Assembly (NCBI RefSeq): GCF_001418085.1
Contig: NZ_LIQH01000024.1
Span: 42,833-106,832, forward strand
DNA length: 64,000 nucleotides
Source of the DNA: Lacinutrix algicola
Lineage (GTDB): Bacteria; Bacteroidota; Bacteroidia; Flavobacteriales; Flavobacteriaceae
Direction: 5' to 3'
The notes beneath the pieces are model-generated. The model was not told the origin of the DNA and ran no database searches. It saw only the letters and a program-made list of their open reading frames with translations. Shown piece after piece: positions 34,467 to 44,700 of this stretch. A program made the translations under genes and the position numbers. Position 1 is the first letter of the stretch; the number at the start of each line of letters is the position of its first letter.

Positions 34467-35459
34467 ATGAAAGAGATATTAAGTAGATTAATAAACCATG
34501 AGAATATTTCTAGTGAAGAAGCAAGAAATGTATTGGTTAATATTTCGGAAGGTAAGTATAACCAAAGCCAAATAGCATCGTTTCTAACCGTCTTCATGAT
34601 GCGGAGTATTACACTAGAGGAGCTTCAAGGATTTCGCGATGCACTTTTAGAGTTGTGTATTCCTGTAAACTTATCCGATTTTAATGCTATAGATTTATGT
34701 GGTACTGGAGGCGATGGAAAAGATACCTTTAACATCTCTACTTTATCTTCTTTTGTAACTGCGGGAGCAGGTGTAAAAGTTGCTAAACATGGAAATTATG
34801 GTGTATCATCTGCTTCAGGTTCATCTAATGTAATGGAAGCTTTAGGAATTCATTTTTCAAATAAATCAGATTTTTTAAAATACTCATTAGATCAGGCTGG
34901 AATATGCATATTACATGCTCCTTTATTTCATCCTGCAATGAAGCATGTTGCTCCTATTCGTAAAGAACTAGGCGTTAAAACCTTTTTTAACATGTTGGGA
35001 CCTATGGTAAACCCATCATTTCCAAAGAACCAAATGGTAGGTGTTTTTAACCTAGAATTGCAGAGATTATACGGCTATTTATACCAAAATACAGATAAAA
35101 ACTATAGTATCGTTCATGCACTAGATGGTTATGATGAAATCTCTTTAACAGGAAAAACCAAAATAATTTCTAACACTTCTGAATCTATGTTGGACCCTTC
35201 AGATTTAAACGTGCAACAAATAGAACAATCAGAAATTTTTGGAGGCTCATGTGTAAAAGAAGCTGCTAAAATTTTTAAAAACATTATTAAAGGAAAAGGA
35301 ACCGAGGCTCAAAACAATGTTGTTTGTGCTAATGCAGGATTAGCTATTGCTACGGTAAATGGTATTTCCCATCAAGACGGCTTTCAACTTGCTAAAGAAA
35401 GTTTAGAAAGTGGAAGAGCAAAAGCGAGTCTTGAACGATTAATAAAAATGAGTAAATAA
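34467..35459 (+). CDS. trpD: Anthranilate phosphoribosyltransferase
   Basis: This 330-residue enzyme has DLCGTGGDGKDTFNIST (the phosphoribosyl-binding loop), KHGNYGVSSASGSSNV and the downstream NMLGPMVNP. It joins anthranilate with PRPP. The frame is open from an ATG at 34410, but homologous sequence begins at MKEILSRL (34467), so the later ATG is preferred; the extra 19 residues look random. It is separated from trpC by 113 bp containing a repeat-like fragment. Confidence 0.94.
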   Translation: MKEILSRLINHENISSEEARNVLVNISEGKYNQSQIASFLTVFMMRSITLEELQGFRDALLELCIPVNLSDFNAIDLCGTGGDGKDTFNISTLSSFVTAGAGVKVAKHGNYGVSSASGSSNVMEALGIHFSNKSDFLKYSLDQAGICILHAPLFHPAMKHVAPIRKELGVKTFFNMLGPMVNPSFPKNQMVGVFNLELQRLYGYLYQNTDKNYSIVHALDGYDEISLTGKTKIISNTSESMLDPSDLNVQQIEQSEIFGGSCVKEAAKIFKNIIKGKGTEAQNNVVCANAGLAIATVNGISHQDGFQLAKESLESGRAKASLERLIKMSK

Positions 35460-35462
35460 AAT

Positions 35463-35510
35463 GTCACTTCGAGTAATTTTAAGTAACAAAAAATTCTATC
35501 GAGAAACATA
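35463..35510. repeat. Fragment of a dispersed TGTCACTTCGAG-type repeat
   Basis: GTCACTTCGAG near the start and CTATCGAGAA near the end resemble short interspersed repeats that I recall from many flavobacterial intergenic regions. It lies in the trpD-trpC gap. A possible weaker relative (TGTCGTTTCG) is at 37012-37021 between trpF and trpB. No second full copy was seen here, so the call rests on memory of the pattern. Confidence 0.35.
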
Positions 35511-35572
35511 AAACATTCTCAATACAATTTTACTAAAAAAGAAGGCACTCGAAAAGACAAGAATACTAAAAA

Positions 35573-36358
35573 ATGGATATTTTAACCAAAATAGTAAAAG
35601 ATAAGCGCATAGAAGTAAACCTTCGAAAGCAGCTTATTCCAACAAAGCAACTAGAGCAATCTATTTTATTTGAAAGAGAAACGGTTTCTTTGGCCAATAA
35701 ACTTAGAAACAGTACTACAGGAATTATTGCAGAACATAAACGACGTTCTCCATCAAAACAAGTTATAAATCACGACTTAAATGTTTTTGATGTAGCAAAA
35801 GGTTACGAAGAAGCAGGTGTTTGTGGTATGTCTGTTTTAACAGATGGCAAATACTTTGGAGGTTCTCTAGACGATTTGCTAACAGCACGAGCAAGCTGTA
35901 ACCTGCCTATACTGCGTAAAGAATTTATTATAGATACTTATCAAATAATAGAAGCCAAAGCTTATGGTGCAGATGTTATTTTATTAATAGCTGCAATACT
36001 AACAAAAAACGAAATAAAACAGTTTTCAGAACTCGCAAAAAGCTTAAATTTAGATGTTCTTTTAGAAGTCCATAACGAAGAAGAACTAAATAAATCTATA
36101 ATGCCTAGTCTAGATATGCTGGGCGTTAATAATAGAAATTTAAAAACATTCGACGTTAGTTTAGAAACGAGTAAACAATTAAGTACATTAATTCCAAACG
36201 ACTTTGTAAAAGTATCAGAAAGTGGAATTAGTAATATAGAAGCCATAAAGACTTTACAACCTTTTGGCTATAAAGGATTCTTAATAGGAGAAAACTTTAT
36301 GAAAACAAACAATGCTGGAAAAAGCGCAAAACAATTTATAAAAGATTTAAGACTATGA
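35573..36358 (+). CDS. trpC: Indole-3-glycerol phosphate synthase
   Basis: This 261-residue TIM-barrel enzyme has IIAEHKRRSPSK, VLTDGKYFGGS, ILRKEFIID and VNNRNLKTF, all of the TrpC family. It converts carboxyphenylamino-deoxyribulose phosphate to indole-glycerol phosphate. Its stop overlaps the trpF start by four bases (ATGA), so the two are translationally coupled. Confidence 0.96.
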   Translation: MDILTKIVKDKRIEVNLRKQLIPTKQLEQSILFERETVSLANKLRNSTTGIIAEHKRRSPSKQVINHDLNVFDVAKGYEEAGVCGMSVLTDGKYFGGSLDDLLTARASCNLPILRKEFIIDTYQIIEAKAYGADVILLIAAILTKNEIKQFSELAKSLNLDVLLEVHNEEELNKSIMPSLDMLGVNNRNLKTFDVSLETSKQLSTLIPNDFVKVSESGISNIEAIKTLQPFGYKGFLIGENFMKTNNAGKSAKQFIKDLRL

Positions 36359-36999
36359 AACTAAAAGTATGCGGAATGAAAAATGAAAACAACATCCTTG
36401 ATGTTGCAGATCTTAAACCAGATTATATGGGTTTCATTTTTTACGAAAAATCATCACGTTATTTTAACAGCGTTATTCCAGAAATTTCAGAAGACATTAG
36501 TAAAATTGGAGTTTTTGTAAATGCTACTTTCGATTTTATAAGAGGCAAAGTAGAAAAGCACAATCTTCAAGGTGTACAATTGCATGGTGGCGATGAAACT
36601 CCAGAATTGTGCGAAAGACTTAAAGCATTAGACTTAACTGTTATTAAAGTGTTTTCTGTAAAAAATCAGTTCGATTTTAAAGTCTTAGAGCCTTTTGAGG
36701 ACGTTTGCGATTATTATTTATTCGATACAAAAGGAAAAGAACCTGGCGGAAACGGCTATACTTTTAACTGGAATATCTTTAAAAAATATCCATCTATAAA
36801 ACCCTATTTTTTAAGTGGAGGTATTGGTCCAAACGAAATGGAAGCATTACTTCTATTCTTAAAAAGGCCAGAATCAGATTTTTGTTGTACGTTAGATTTA
36901 AACAGCAAATTCGAAACAGCAGCAGGATTAAAAGACTATACAAAACTAAAAGATTTTCGCAAAAAATTAGTAGATGCTAATTATATAAAAGAAGATTAA
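36355..36999 (+). CDS. trpF: Phosphoribosylanthranilate isomerase
   Basis: This 214-residue TIM-barrel enzyme begins MKLKVCGMK, with the catalytic Cys at position 6. It contains VQLHGGDE and a C-terminal LFDTKGKEPGGNG with the catalytic Asp, followed by LSGGIGPNE. It performs the Amadori rearrangement before TrpC. Length fits the family. Confidence 0.95.
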   Translation: MKLKVCGMKNENNILDVADLKPDYMGFIFYEKSSRYFNSVIPEISEDISKIGVFVNATFDFIRGKVEKHNLQGVQLHGGDETPELCERLKALDLTVIKVFSVKNQFDFKVLEPFEDVCDYYLFDTKGKEPGGNGYTFNWNIFKKYPSIKPYFLSGGIGPNEMEALLLFLKRPESDFCCTLDLNSKFETAAGLKDYTKLKDFRKKLVDANYIKED

Positions 37000-37069
37000 A
37001 TAATTATCTCATGTCGTTTCGTTAAGTGTATTAACACCAATATCGGAATCCATTATTTACAGAAAACAC

Positions 37070-38251
37070 ATGACATACAATATTAATGATAAAGGATATT
37101 ACGGAGAATTTGGAGGCGCATACATTCCAGAAATGCTCTATCCAAATGTAGAAGAGTTACGCCAAAACTATCTTAAAATAATGGCAGAACCTTCTTTTAA
37201 AGAAGAATTCGATCAGTTATTAAAAGATTACGTTGGACGTCCTTCTCCTCTCTATTTAGCAAAAAGGCTAAGCGAAAAATACAATACAAAAATCTACTTA
37301 AAACGAGAAGATTTAAACCATACAGGAGCACATAAAATAAACAATACCATTGGTCAAATTTTAATGGCACAACGTTTAGGCAAAAAACGAATTATTGCCG
37401 AAACTGGAGCCGGACAACACGGTGTTGCAACAGCAACAGTTTGCGCACTTATGGGCTTAGAATGTATTGTTTACATGGGAGAAATTGATATTGCACGTCA
37501 AGCTCCAAATGTAGCAAGAATGAAAATGTTAGGTGCAACCGTAGTTCCTGCTTTATCAGGAAGTCGTACATTAAAAGACGCCACTAACGAAGCCATAAGG
37601 GACTGGATTAACAATCCTGTAAACACTCATTACATCATTGGTAGTGTTGTAGGACCTCATCCTTATCCAGATATGGTTGCTCGTTTTCAAGCAGTCGTAT
37701 CCGAAGAAATGCAATGGCAACTGCAAGAAAAAGAAGGCAAAACCACGCCAGATTACGTAATAGCTTGCGTTGGTGGTGGTAGTAATGCCGCTGGTGCTTT
37801 TTATCATTATTTAGAAAATACAGACGTAAAATTAATAGCAGTAGAAGCTGCCGGAAAAGGTGTTAATTCTGGCGAAAGTGCAGCAACATCTGCACTTGGT
37901 AAAGAAGGCGTTATACATGGTAGTAAAACGTTATTAATGCAAACTGGCGACGGGCAAATTACAGAACCATACTCTATTTCTGCAGGTTTAGATTATCCTG
38001 GTATTGGTCCAATGCACGCACATTTATACAAAACAGGTCGTGCAGAATTTATTTCGATAACAGACGATCAAGCCATGAATGCTGGATTAGAATTATCTAA
38101 GCTAGAAGGTATTATTCCAGCCATAGAAAGTTCGCATGCATTAGCCGTTTTCGAACAGAAAAAATTTAAACCAGAAGACGTTGTTGTTTTAAGTCTTTCT
38201 GGTCGTGGAGACAAAGATTTACAAAATTATATAGACTATTTCAATCTATAA
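37070..38251 (+). CDS. trpB: Tryptophan synthase beta chain
   Basis: This 393-residue PLP enzyme carries [10 protein letters not shown] with the PLP lysine at 89, and [12 protein letters not shown] for the cofactor phosphate. It joins indole and serine. The partner trpA is not directly adjacent: 368 bp of repeat-like sequence separates them. The coding sequence itself looks intact. Confidence 0.97.
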   Translation: MTYNINDKGYYGEFGGAYIPEMLYPNVEELRQNYLKIMAEPSFKEEFDQLLKDYVGRPSPLYLAKRLSEKYNTKIYLKREDLNHTGAHKINNTIGQILMAQRLGKKRIIAETGAGQHGVATATVCALMGLECIVYMGEIDIARQAPNVARMKMLGATVVPALSGSRTLKDATNEAIRDWINNPVNTHYIIGSVVGPHPYPDMVARFQAVVSEEMQWQLQEKEGKTTPDYVIACVGGGSNAAGAFYHYLENTDVKLIAVEAAGKGVNSGESAATSALGKEGVIHGSKTLLMQTGDGQITEPYSISAGLDYPGIGPMHAHLYKTGRAEFISITDDQAMNAGLELSKLEGIIPAIESSHALAVFEQKKFKPEDVVVLSLSGRGDKDLQNYIDYFNL

Positions 38252-38261
38252 AATTATTTGA

Positions 38262-38336
38262 GCGTTACCACAAGGGTCAGGCTTTCAAGGCTCGCTCTCT
38301 GCGAGGAGCTCAAACAAACCTTTCAATCCTTAACGC
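38262..38336. repeat. Inverted-terminus repeat element between trpB and trpA
   Basis: This 75-bp stretch is bounded by GCGTTA (38262-38267) and TAACGC (38331-38336), which are exact reverse complements. Inside are GGGTCAGGCTTTCAAGG and a hairpin CTCGC-TCTCT-GCGAG (38291-38305). It is clearly more GC-rich than its surroundings. From memory, elements of the form GCGTT...GGGTC.GGCTTTC...TAACGC are scattered in flavobacterial genomes; it encodes nothing obvious. Confidence 0.6.
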
Positions 38337-38357
38337 AGTGAGCAGTGAGCAGTGAGC
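38337..38357. repeat. Three tandem copies of AGTGAGC
   Basis: Three perfect, contiguous copies of the heptamer AGTGAGC directly follow the inverted-terminus element. This looks like slippage at the edge of the element. Confidence 0.85.
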
Positions 38358-38361
38358 AAAA

Positions 38362-38529
38362 ATGAAAACCCTAAATCAATTCATAGAATTGAACGACAAG
38401 GCGAAGAATAGATCAATAAAAACTTCGAAATCTGGAGTACAGTCTTTTTATCCTTTACGACGCGGAGTTTTCGAATCGATTTCAGTTTTAAAGACTAAAA
38501 ATCCTTTGTCTTATCTGTTATTTTCTTAG
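38362..38529 (+). CDS. Possible small protein or repeat-borne ORF, 55 residues
   Basis: An ATG-to-stop ORF lies inside the trpB-trpA gap. The product is basic, starting MKTLNQFIELNDKAKNRSIK and ending NPLSYLLFS. There is no recognisable domain or signal peptide. A good ribosome-binding site is not seen, and the 5' end begins straight after the AGTGAGC repeats. It may be part of a dispersed element rather than a real gene. The remaining bases up to trpA (38530-38619) show nothing. Confidence 0.3.
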   Translation: MKTLNQFIELNDKAKNRSIKTSKSGVQSFYPLRRGVFESISVLKTKNPLSYLLFS

Positions 38530-38619
38530 TTCGTTTTACATAAAGGCAAAATGACCGTAAATAAAATTTAATTAGAATCCGTATTCAGTTACACAATTAC
38601 AAAATAAATTCATTTTAAA

Positions 38620-39384
38620 ATGAACAGAATAAACCAAAAACTAAAAGAAAACAAAAAGCTACTAAGCATATACTTTTCTGCAGGTTATCCTAATTTAAAC
38701 GATACCGTTTCAATAATAGAAAATCTTGAAAAAAATGGAACAGACATGATAGAAATTGGCCTACCATTTAGCGATCCTTTAGCAGATGGTCCAACAATAC
38801 AAGCCAGTTCTACACAAGCTCTAAAAAACGGAATGACAACTGATGTTCTTTTTAATCAGCTAAAAGATATTCGCAAAACCGTTTCTATACCATTAATTAT
38901 AATGGGTTATTTTAATCCAATGCTTCAATATGGAGTTGAGGCTTTTTGTGAAAAATGTCAAGAAATAGGAATAGACGGTTTAATTATTCCAGATTTACCA
39001 GTAGATGTTTATAATGACCAATACAAAGCTACTTTCGAAAAATACGGATTAATAAACGTGTTTTTAATTACACCACAAACAAGTGTAGAACGCATAAACT
39101 TTATCGACTCTATTTCTAACGGATTTATTTATATGGTAAGTAGCGCAAGTGTAACAGGAAGTAATTCTGGTTTTGGAGAAGAACAAACCGCATACTTTAA
39201 ACGTATTGCAGACATGAAATTAAAAAATCCACAAATAGTAGGTTTTGGGATTTCAGATAATAAAACATTCTTACAAGCTACAGAATATGCAAAAGGTGCG
39301 ATTATTGGTAGTGCTTTTATTAAACACTTGTCTAAAAACGGAACAGATAACATAGATTCTTTTGTAGATACAATTTTAAAATAG
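38620..39384 (+). CDS. trpA: Tryptophan synthase alpha chain
   Basis: This 254-residue TIM-barrel enzyme has MIEIGLPFSDPLADGPTIQ containing the catalytic Glu and Asp, and VGFGISDNKTF near the phosphate site. It cleaves indole-glycerol phosphate to indole for TrpB. It is the last trp gene. An acetyltransferase gene starts 8 bp after it and is probably co-transcribed. Confidence 0.96.
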   Translation: MNRINQKLKENKKLLSIYFSAGYPNLNDTVSIIENLEKNGTDMIEIGLPFSDPLADGPTIQASSTQALKNGMTTDVLFNQLKDIRKTVSIPLIIMGYFNPMLQYGVEAFCEKCQEIGIDGLIIPDLPVDVYNDQYKATFEKYGLINVFLITPQTSVERINFIDSISNGFIYMVSSASVTGSNSGFGEEQTAYFKRIADMKLKNPQIVGFGISDNKTFLQATEYAKGAIIGSAFIKHLSKNGTDNIDSFVDTILK

Positions 39385-39392
39385 ATAAAATT

Positions 39393-39857
39393 ATGAAGGA
39401 TAAAATTATATACAGAGCAGCGATTCTAGAAGACATCCCTACACTATTAGGTTTTGAGCAAGAACTAATTGCTTACGAGCGTCCTTTCGATTCTAATTTA
39501 AAAGACAACTGTACTTATTATGATTTAGACTACTTAATAACATCTAGCAAAGCTCACCTTATTGTTGGTCATCTCGATGATCGCATTATAACCTGTGGTT
39601 ATGCGAAAATTATGGAAGCAAAACCATACCATAAAAACCCAGCATACTCTTATATGGGATTTATGTATGTTAATCCGGAGTTTAGAGGACAAGGCATAAT
39701 TCAAGAAACAATAGCACAACTTAAAAAGTGGTCTGTTTCTAAAAATATTTTCGAAGTACGCCTGGAGGTTTATAGCGAGAACGCTTCAGCATTAAAAGCT
39801 TACCTAAACAATGGTTTTAAAGAGCATATGGTTGAAATGAAAATGAATTTAAAATAA
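39393..39857 (+). CDS. GNAT-family N-acetyltransferase
   Basis: This 154-residue protein has the acetyl-CoA-binding pattern in YVNPEFRGQGIIQETI and a C-terminal VYSENASALKAYLNNGFKEH typical of GNAT enzymes. The acceptor substrate is unknown. It is 8 bp after trpA and 4 bp before a small membrane protein gene, so it is probably in the same transcript. Confidence 0.85.
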   Translation: MKDKIIYRAAILEDIPTLLGFEQELIAYERPFDSNLKDNCTYYDLDYLITSSKAHLIVGHLDDRIITCGYAKIMEAKPYHKNPAYSYMGFMYVNPEFRGQGIIQETIAQLKKWSVSKNIFEVRLEVYSENASALKAYLNNGFKEHMVEMKMNLK

Positions 39858-39861
39858 CTCG

Positions 39862-40086
39862 ATGAAAATTCTTAATAACTTTTGCCTTATTATTATACTT
39901 TGCCTCACTTTAGGTCTAGCTCCATTTTTTCCAGAACCTCATCTTTGGGGAAAATTAAAATGGCTTTTTGGTGGTGCAAATGGCATGCAAATAAAAGACT
40001 GGTTTGATGTAGTACTTCATGGTTTTCCATGGGTACTTTTAATTCGTATAATATTTATAAAAATCTTTAAAAAAAATGGCGCTTAA
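39862..40086 (+). CDS. Small conserved membrane protein, 74 residues
   Basis: Two hydrophobic segments (about 7-22 and 50-68) flank a loop with PEPHLWGKLKWLFGGANGM. From memory, homologues in flavobacteria are sometimes labelled RND transporter, but this protein is far too small for that and has none of its domains. Its function is unknown. It overlaps the trmL start by 11 bp, so the two are probably translated together. Confidence 0.65.
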   Translation: MKILNNFCLIIILCLTLGLAPFFPEPHLWGKLKWLFGGANGMQIKDWFDVVLHGFPWVLLIRIIFIKIFKKNGA

Positions 40087-40537
40087 CATTGTATTAATAG
40101 AACCAGAAATACCAAATAACACTGGAAACATTGGCAGATTAGCTTTAGCTTCAGGCTCTAATTTACATCTAGTAAAACCATTTGGATTCGAAATTACAGA
40201 TGCACGATTAAAGCGTGCTGGACTCGATTATTGGCAACATCTTAATCTGCATTATTATGATAGTATTGAAGATTTCTTCAATAAAAATGAAAACAAAAAA
40301 ATGGTATTTCTTTCTAGCCATGGCACAAAACAACATTGGGATATTGAATTTGAAGACGATTTGTTTTTAGTCTTTGGTAAAGAATCGAGAGGGCTACCAA
40401 AATCTATAACAGAAAACAATCCTGATAAATTATTTAAAATTCCATTATATAGCGAACACGTTAGGAGTTTAAACTTAGCTAATGCAGTAAGTATTGTTGC
40501 ATACGAAGGTTTAAGACAGCTAAATAGTTTAAAATAG
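40076..40537 (+). CDS. trmL: tRNA (cytidine/uridine-34-2'-O)-methyltransferase, SPOUT family
   Basis: This 153-residue SPOUT methyltransferase has PEIPNNTGNIGRLAL near the N-terminus, FGKESRGLPKSI for the trefoil-knot AdoMet site and LNLANAVSIVAYE near the end, all TrmL signatures. It methylates the wobble ribose of certain tRNA-Leu species. Length fits the family. Confidence 0.92.
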   Translation: MALNIVLIEPEIPNNTGNIGRLALASGSNLHLVKPFGFEITDARLKRAGLDYWQHLNLHYYDSIEDFFNKNENKKMVFLSSHGTKQHWDIEFEDDLFLVFGKESRGLPKSITENNPDKLFKIPLYSEHVRSLNLANAVSIVAYEGLRQLNSLK

Positions 40538-40641
40538 TATCTGTAAAAAACACTAAAGCGAATAAATCATTTATGTTTTATTTAACCAAAATCTTGTGGT
40601 AAAACGCTCAATTTGTATTATATTTTTATAAATAAAATACA

Positions 40642-41307
40642 ATGAAATATCACATAATAATAAACAGTGTAAAAACTATTGACACGCTTAAAGACGCATG
40701 GTCTAAAGTAGATTATGTTGCGTTATTAGATAAATTTGGTTTCGAAGATTCTGGAGAGAATACTTCAGAAAAAGAATTAATAGAATTACTCTTTATGGCC
40801 ATTTCAGATTTCGAACCTGAAAAAGCCGCAGCTATTATTTTAAACTACAAATTATCTGATAAATTAAACAAAAATCAAATAGAACAGATTTCGCATGAAA
40901 TGCTTTTAGATAAAATTTCTGAAGAATATGCAGACATCTCTCTACATCATCAGTTATTTAACATCAACCAACTACTTTACAAAGCCTTTAACGGTACTTT
41001 TCCTAGTGCCCAAGCCACTATTGTAGAATTCGAAATTACGCCTAATAAAGACATCTCTAAAGAAGTTGTACTAAAAGCTTTAAATGCTACACTAGCCAAT
41101 AGTAATGTTATAAAGCGTTTGTTTCATGATGCTTTAGAAGGTAAGGAAACTCTTAATGAAGCCGAAAGTATTATTTGGGATTTAAAATCTACAGGAGAAT
41201 CTTTATACACACTAACAACTTCAGAATATTGGATGAGTCGTGATGAGTTTACAAATGCAGAATTTGATGTGAATGTAGTTGAGTTTGAAGAAGACGATGA
41301 AGATTAA
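40642..41307 (+). CDS. Conserved hypothetical protein, acidic, 221 residues
   Basis: I do not recognise a family. The protein is soluble with no signal peptide, mostly helical in appearance, and ends in a strongly acidic tail (FEEDDED). Codon use matches its neighbours. It stands alone, about 100 bp after trmL and about 85 bp before the EF-hand gene. Confidence 0.75.
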   Translation: MKYHIIINSVKTIDTLKDAWSKVDYVALLDKFGFEDSGENTSEKELIELLFMAISDFEPEKAAAIILNYKLSDKLNKNQIEQISHEMLLDKISEEYADISLHHQLFNINQLLYKAFNGTFPSAQATIVEFEITPNKDISKEVVLKALNATLANSNVIKRLFHDALEGKETLNEAESIIWDLKSTGESLYTLTTSEYWMSRDEFTNAEFDVNVVEFEEDDED

Positions 41308-41393
41308 TTTATTTTAATAAATAATTCAATAACAATTAAACCAAATTAAATTTTAAAAGTCTAAGTTTTAAGTAACTTTTAAATTTAACTAAA

Positions 41394-41684
41394 ATGATAT
41401 CAAAAACAATAAAACTAGGTCTTTTCACACTTGCTCTTTGCTCTGTAACTTTAGTAACTGCTCAAGAGAAAAAACAAAAAAATCCTGAAAAAGCATTTGA
41501 AAAAATGGATACAGATTCTAGCGCTTCTATTTCTTTAGAAGAATTTAAAGCTAAGCGTATGAAAGATGCTAGTAAAGAAGAAAGAATTACAAAGCGTTTT
41601 GAAAAAATGGATGCTAATGCAGATGGCTCTTTAGATTTTGAAGAATTTAAAGCGTCTTTAAACAGACCAAAAAAGAAGAAATAA
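41394..41684 (+). CDS. Secreted EF-hand protein
   Basis: This 96-residue protein has an N-terminal signal peptide ending near VTAQ and two EF-hand loops: DTDSSASISLEE and DANADGSLDFEE. Both keep acidic residues at positions 1 and 12, so calcium binding is likely, the second loop being closer to consensus. It is exported to the periplasm or beyond. Function is unknown beyond calcium binding. A strong terminator follows. Confidence 0.88.
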   Translation: MISKTIKLGLFTLALCSVTLVTAQEKKQKNPEKAFEKMDTDSSASISLEEFKAKRMKDASKEERITKRFEKMDANADGSLDFEEFKASLNRPKKKK

Positions 41685-41703
41685 TTGTATTTCTACTAAA
41701 ATA

Positions 41704-41735
41704 AAAAATGCCTTAGAGAGATCTAAGGCATTTTT
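41704..41735. terminator. Bidirectional terminator
   Basis: AAAAATGCCTTAGA (41704-41717) and TCTAAGGCATTTTT (41722-41735) form a perfect 14-bp stem with loop GAGA. It separates the rightward EF-hand gene from the leftward T9SS cargo gene and has T-runs on both sides. Confidence 0.88.
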
Positions 41736-41776
41736 ATTTGTAAAAAGAAACTATTTAAAAACAGTTAAGCTTAAAA

Positions 41777-44700
41777 TTAATGTTTTATAAACTTAACTGT
41801 TTTAGTACCTTCTTCTGTTATAATTTTAACAATATACAATCCATCTGAAAATGGACTCATATTAGTTTCAATTAGTACTTCTTTTTTCTGAGTTAAAACT
41901 TGTTGACCAAGAGTATTAAAAACAAATAGCTCTTTTAACTGAGCGTTTTCTATATTTCTAATTTTAATATGTTTTGAAGCACCATCATAAATTATTGATA
42001 TTCCATTTAATGCTTCCTCTTCAGCAGATAGTGTATTTCCATCTTGAAAAACAACACTGAAGCGTTCTTCATTTACTCCAGCATCTAAATGTGTTACAAA
42101 ATCACTTTCGATAAGATTGTGATAAGTATTAAGCATATTATCTTTTATGTAAACCGAAAGGCCATCTGGGACATTTACCATTTCTGAAATACTAAATGTA
42201 AATAAACCTACGTCTGTAACTTTTACTCCAAGAGGCAGCTCGTCTTGAATATTAACTTCAGCTAAAGCTTTAATTGATAATTTATAATCTTCTTGGATCC
42301 AATATAACTCATTAGGTTGATCGTCATAAGCTTGTGCATCATATCCGTTATCGAAATTATAAGTCGCATTATTTGAATCGTACCCTAAACCAATAACTCT
42401 TTTGTATTGAGAAGGGCTAGTAAATGAGAACCAAAATTTAATTCTATCATCTACTGAAGAAGTTGTGTTTGAATTAGATGTTTTATAAAATACAGCTTCG
42501 TTTGAAGACTCTTTTGCAAATGAGCGTTGTTGGTTATTAAAAACTAGAGTACCTGCATTTTCCATGGTTACAAAAAAGGCTTGTCCAACTCCTATGTTAG
42601 CTGTTGGCTTAGGTTTAGAGGCTGTTCCGTTATTACTAGCTAAACCAGCAACTGCAGGAAGACCTAACATTAAATTATAAGTAGCATACCCTCCTTCGTA
42701 ATTAGCATACAAATGACTACTATTGGTTGCAAAATGTTCCCAAAAATATAATGTCCCTTCAATTATTGATAGGTTATCATTAATAAACTGATCTGCATTT
42801 AAAGCAGAAGTATAAGGGTTTCCTAACAGAAAATCGTTTCCAGCTACTACGGGATAAGAATAATCTCCATCATTTGCTTCTCCTATGAACACGTATTCTT
42901 GTTCAGGTCCAGAAGTTCCAGATCCTTTCATAGAATAACCTCTTCCTGGTGTTAAGCCTGTTGAGGGTGTTAAAAAATTCCAACCTGAATATTCTCCAGA
43001 AACTGCATTATAATCGTATAACCAATAATTACTTAGTGTAATTGGTGTGGTTGCTGGATTTGCATTGTAACCACTAGTAAAGTTAACAGCTCCATTAGCA
43101 TCTTCTAAATACCCAATTTGCCATGTTCCTCCTCTATTAACTGGTGCTGTCCAATAATTATAATTATATAAATTTGATGTCCCTTGTTGTCTAATCTTCA
43201 AACTTCCTGAACCCGAGTTTAATGTTGTTCCTGTATGGTTTTGAATAAGTTGTGCTTCACCTAAAAGGTCTATTGTACCGTTATTAATAATACCGCTTTC
43301 TACTTCTAATAGAAAACCATCACTAACCTTTAGTGTCGCGCCGTTTTCTACTTCTATTTCTCTAACATTTGCATTAGAAACTAAAACAGCTTCATTTCCA
43401 GACTTAACTGTAAGTTTTAAACAAGCATTGGTGGTATCTGGTGCATTTGCTGTTCCAGAACCATTAGAAAAACTAGCTCCATCCCATACAATTTGGTCTG
43501 TATAACGCAATGTAAAATAACGGTTTTGCTTTAATTGAACATTAGTTGCAGTAGCTGTAGTACCCACTATTGTTAAATCGTATACATCGTTTGCCTCTGG
43601 AGAAGAGAAATTGTAATCATTATCTAAAACTAATTGCAAAGGAACACAGTCTTGTTTGTTAGTAAGATCTAAACCGCTTATATCGAAAGAAACATCTACT
43701 GTTCCAACATTACCTTGTCTTCTTACTCTCCATCTTGAGTTTAATTGCTCAGTATAAGTACTTGTGTTTGTACTAAAATTATAAGTAGGATCTTTTGTTT
43801 CTTCTCCCCAAAACAAAAATTCATTATCACTTAAACTATTTGGATTGCTTACTCTTACAATACCTGTACCACGTGAGTCTGTATGATTTGTTCCATCTGC
43901 TGCTTGACCTATACCTGCAACATCATGATCGAAGTTCCCATTTGACGCATTATCATGTGTATAAACATCGTTTGAGGTTAAAGCTCTATCATATTTTGCT
44001 GCTAAATAATTATCTATTATAATACGTTGAGCCGTATTAATCGTAGATTTAAATACTACAAGCTCTGTTAAATCTCCAACATAACCATTTGTACCCGAAG
44101 TATAACCTCCTACATTAAAACGTTGAGAAGCATGAGAAGTATAATTAGATGAACCTGCTCTGTCTTGTAATAAGTCTGAATTTCTATATAATTGTTTTCC
44201 TGTTGAAGGATTTGCATTATAAGACCATATTGAATAATCATTTAACCCTGTTAAACCTCCTACTTGTATTCTCGCTGTACTATTACAACATGTACCTATG
44301 TCGAAATAAACTGTTCCGTTCCATGGAATATGAGTAGAAAAACGTGTAGAACTTACTAAAGGATCTGTAGTATAAAGACTAGAGGATTGTGAATTATAAT
44401 CTGACTTAGCTACAACTACAGAAGTTGCTTGGTTAGTAATAAAATTTGCTGTTGTTAATGTAAGTCCTGTTCTTAATCTGTTGGTGCCATTAAAACTAAT
44501 TTCATTGTAACCGTTAATAGCATTAGATACTAATGTTGGCCTATTAGATCCTGTTTCACTTAAATTAAAAGCAGAAACTCCAGCTGAATTTGACCAGCTA
44601 TTAATACTAGTTCCACTTGTTACAACACCATTGTCTGGGCGATACCATATAATTAAATCTGACGTTCCATCATTAGCACCAATTCCTCCAGGGCCAGTTT

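Noticed and set aside
38262..38336. Integron attC site
   Set aside because: The termini GCGTTA and TAACGC have the opposite orientation to attC core sites (RYYYAAC...GTTRRRY), and no integrase or cassette array is present.
39862..40086. RND transporter label for the 74-residue protein
   Set aside because: It has only two hydrophobic segments and none of the RND domains; the label seems to be an inherited annotation.
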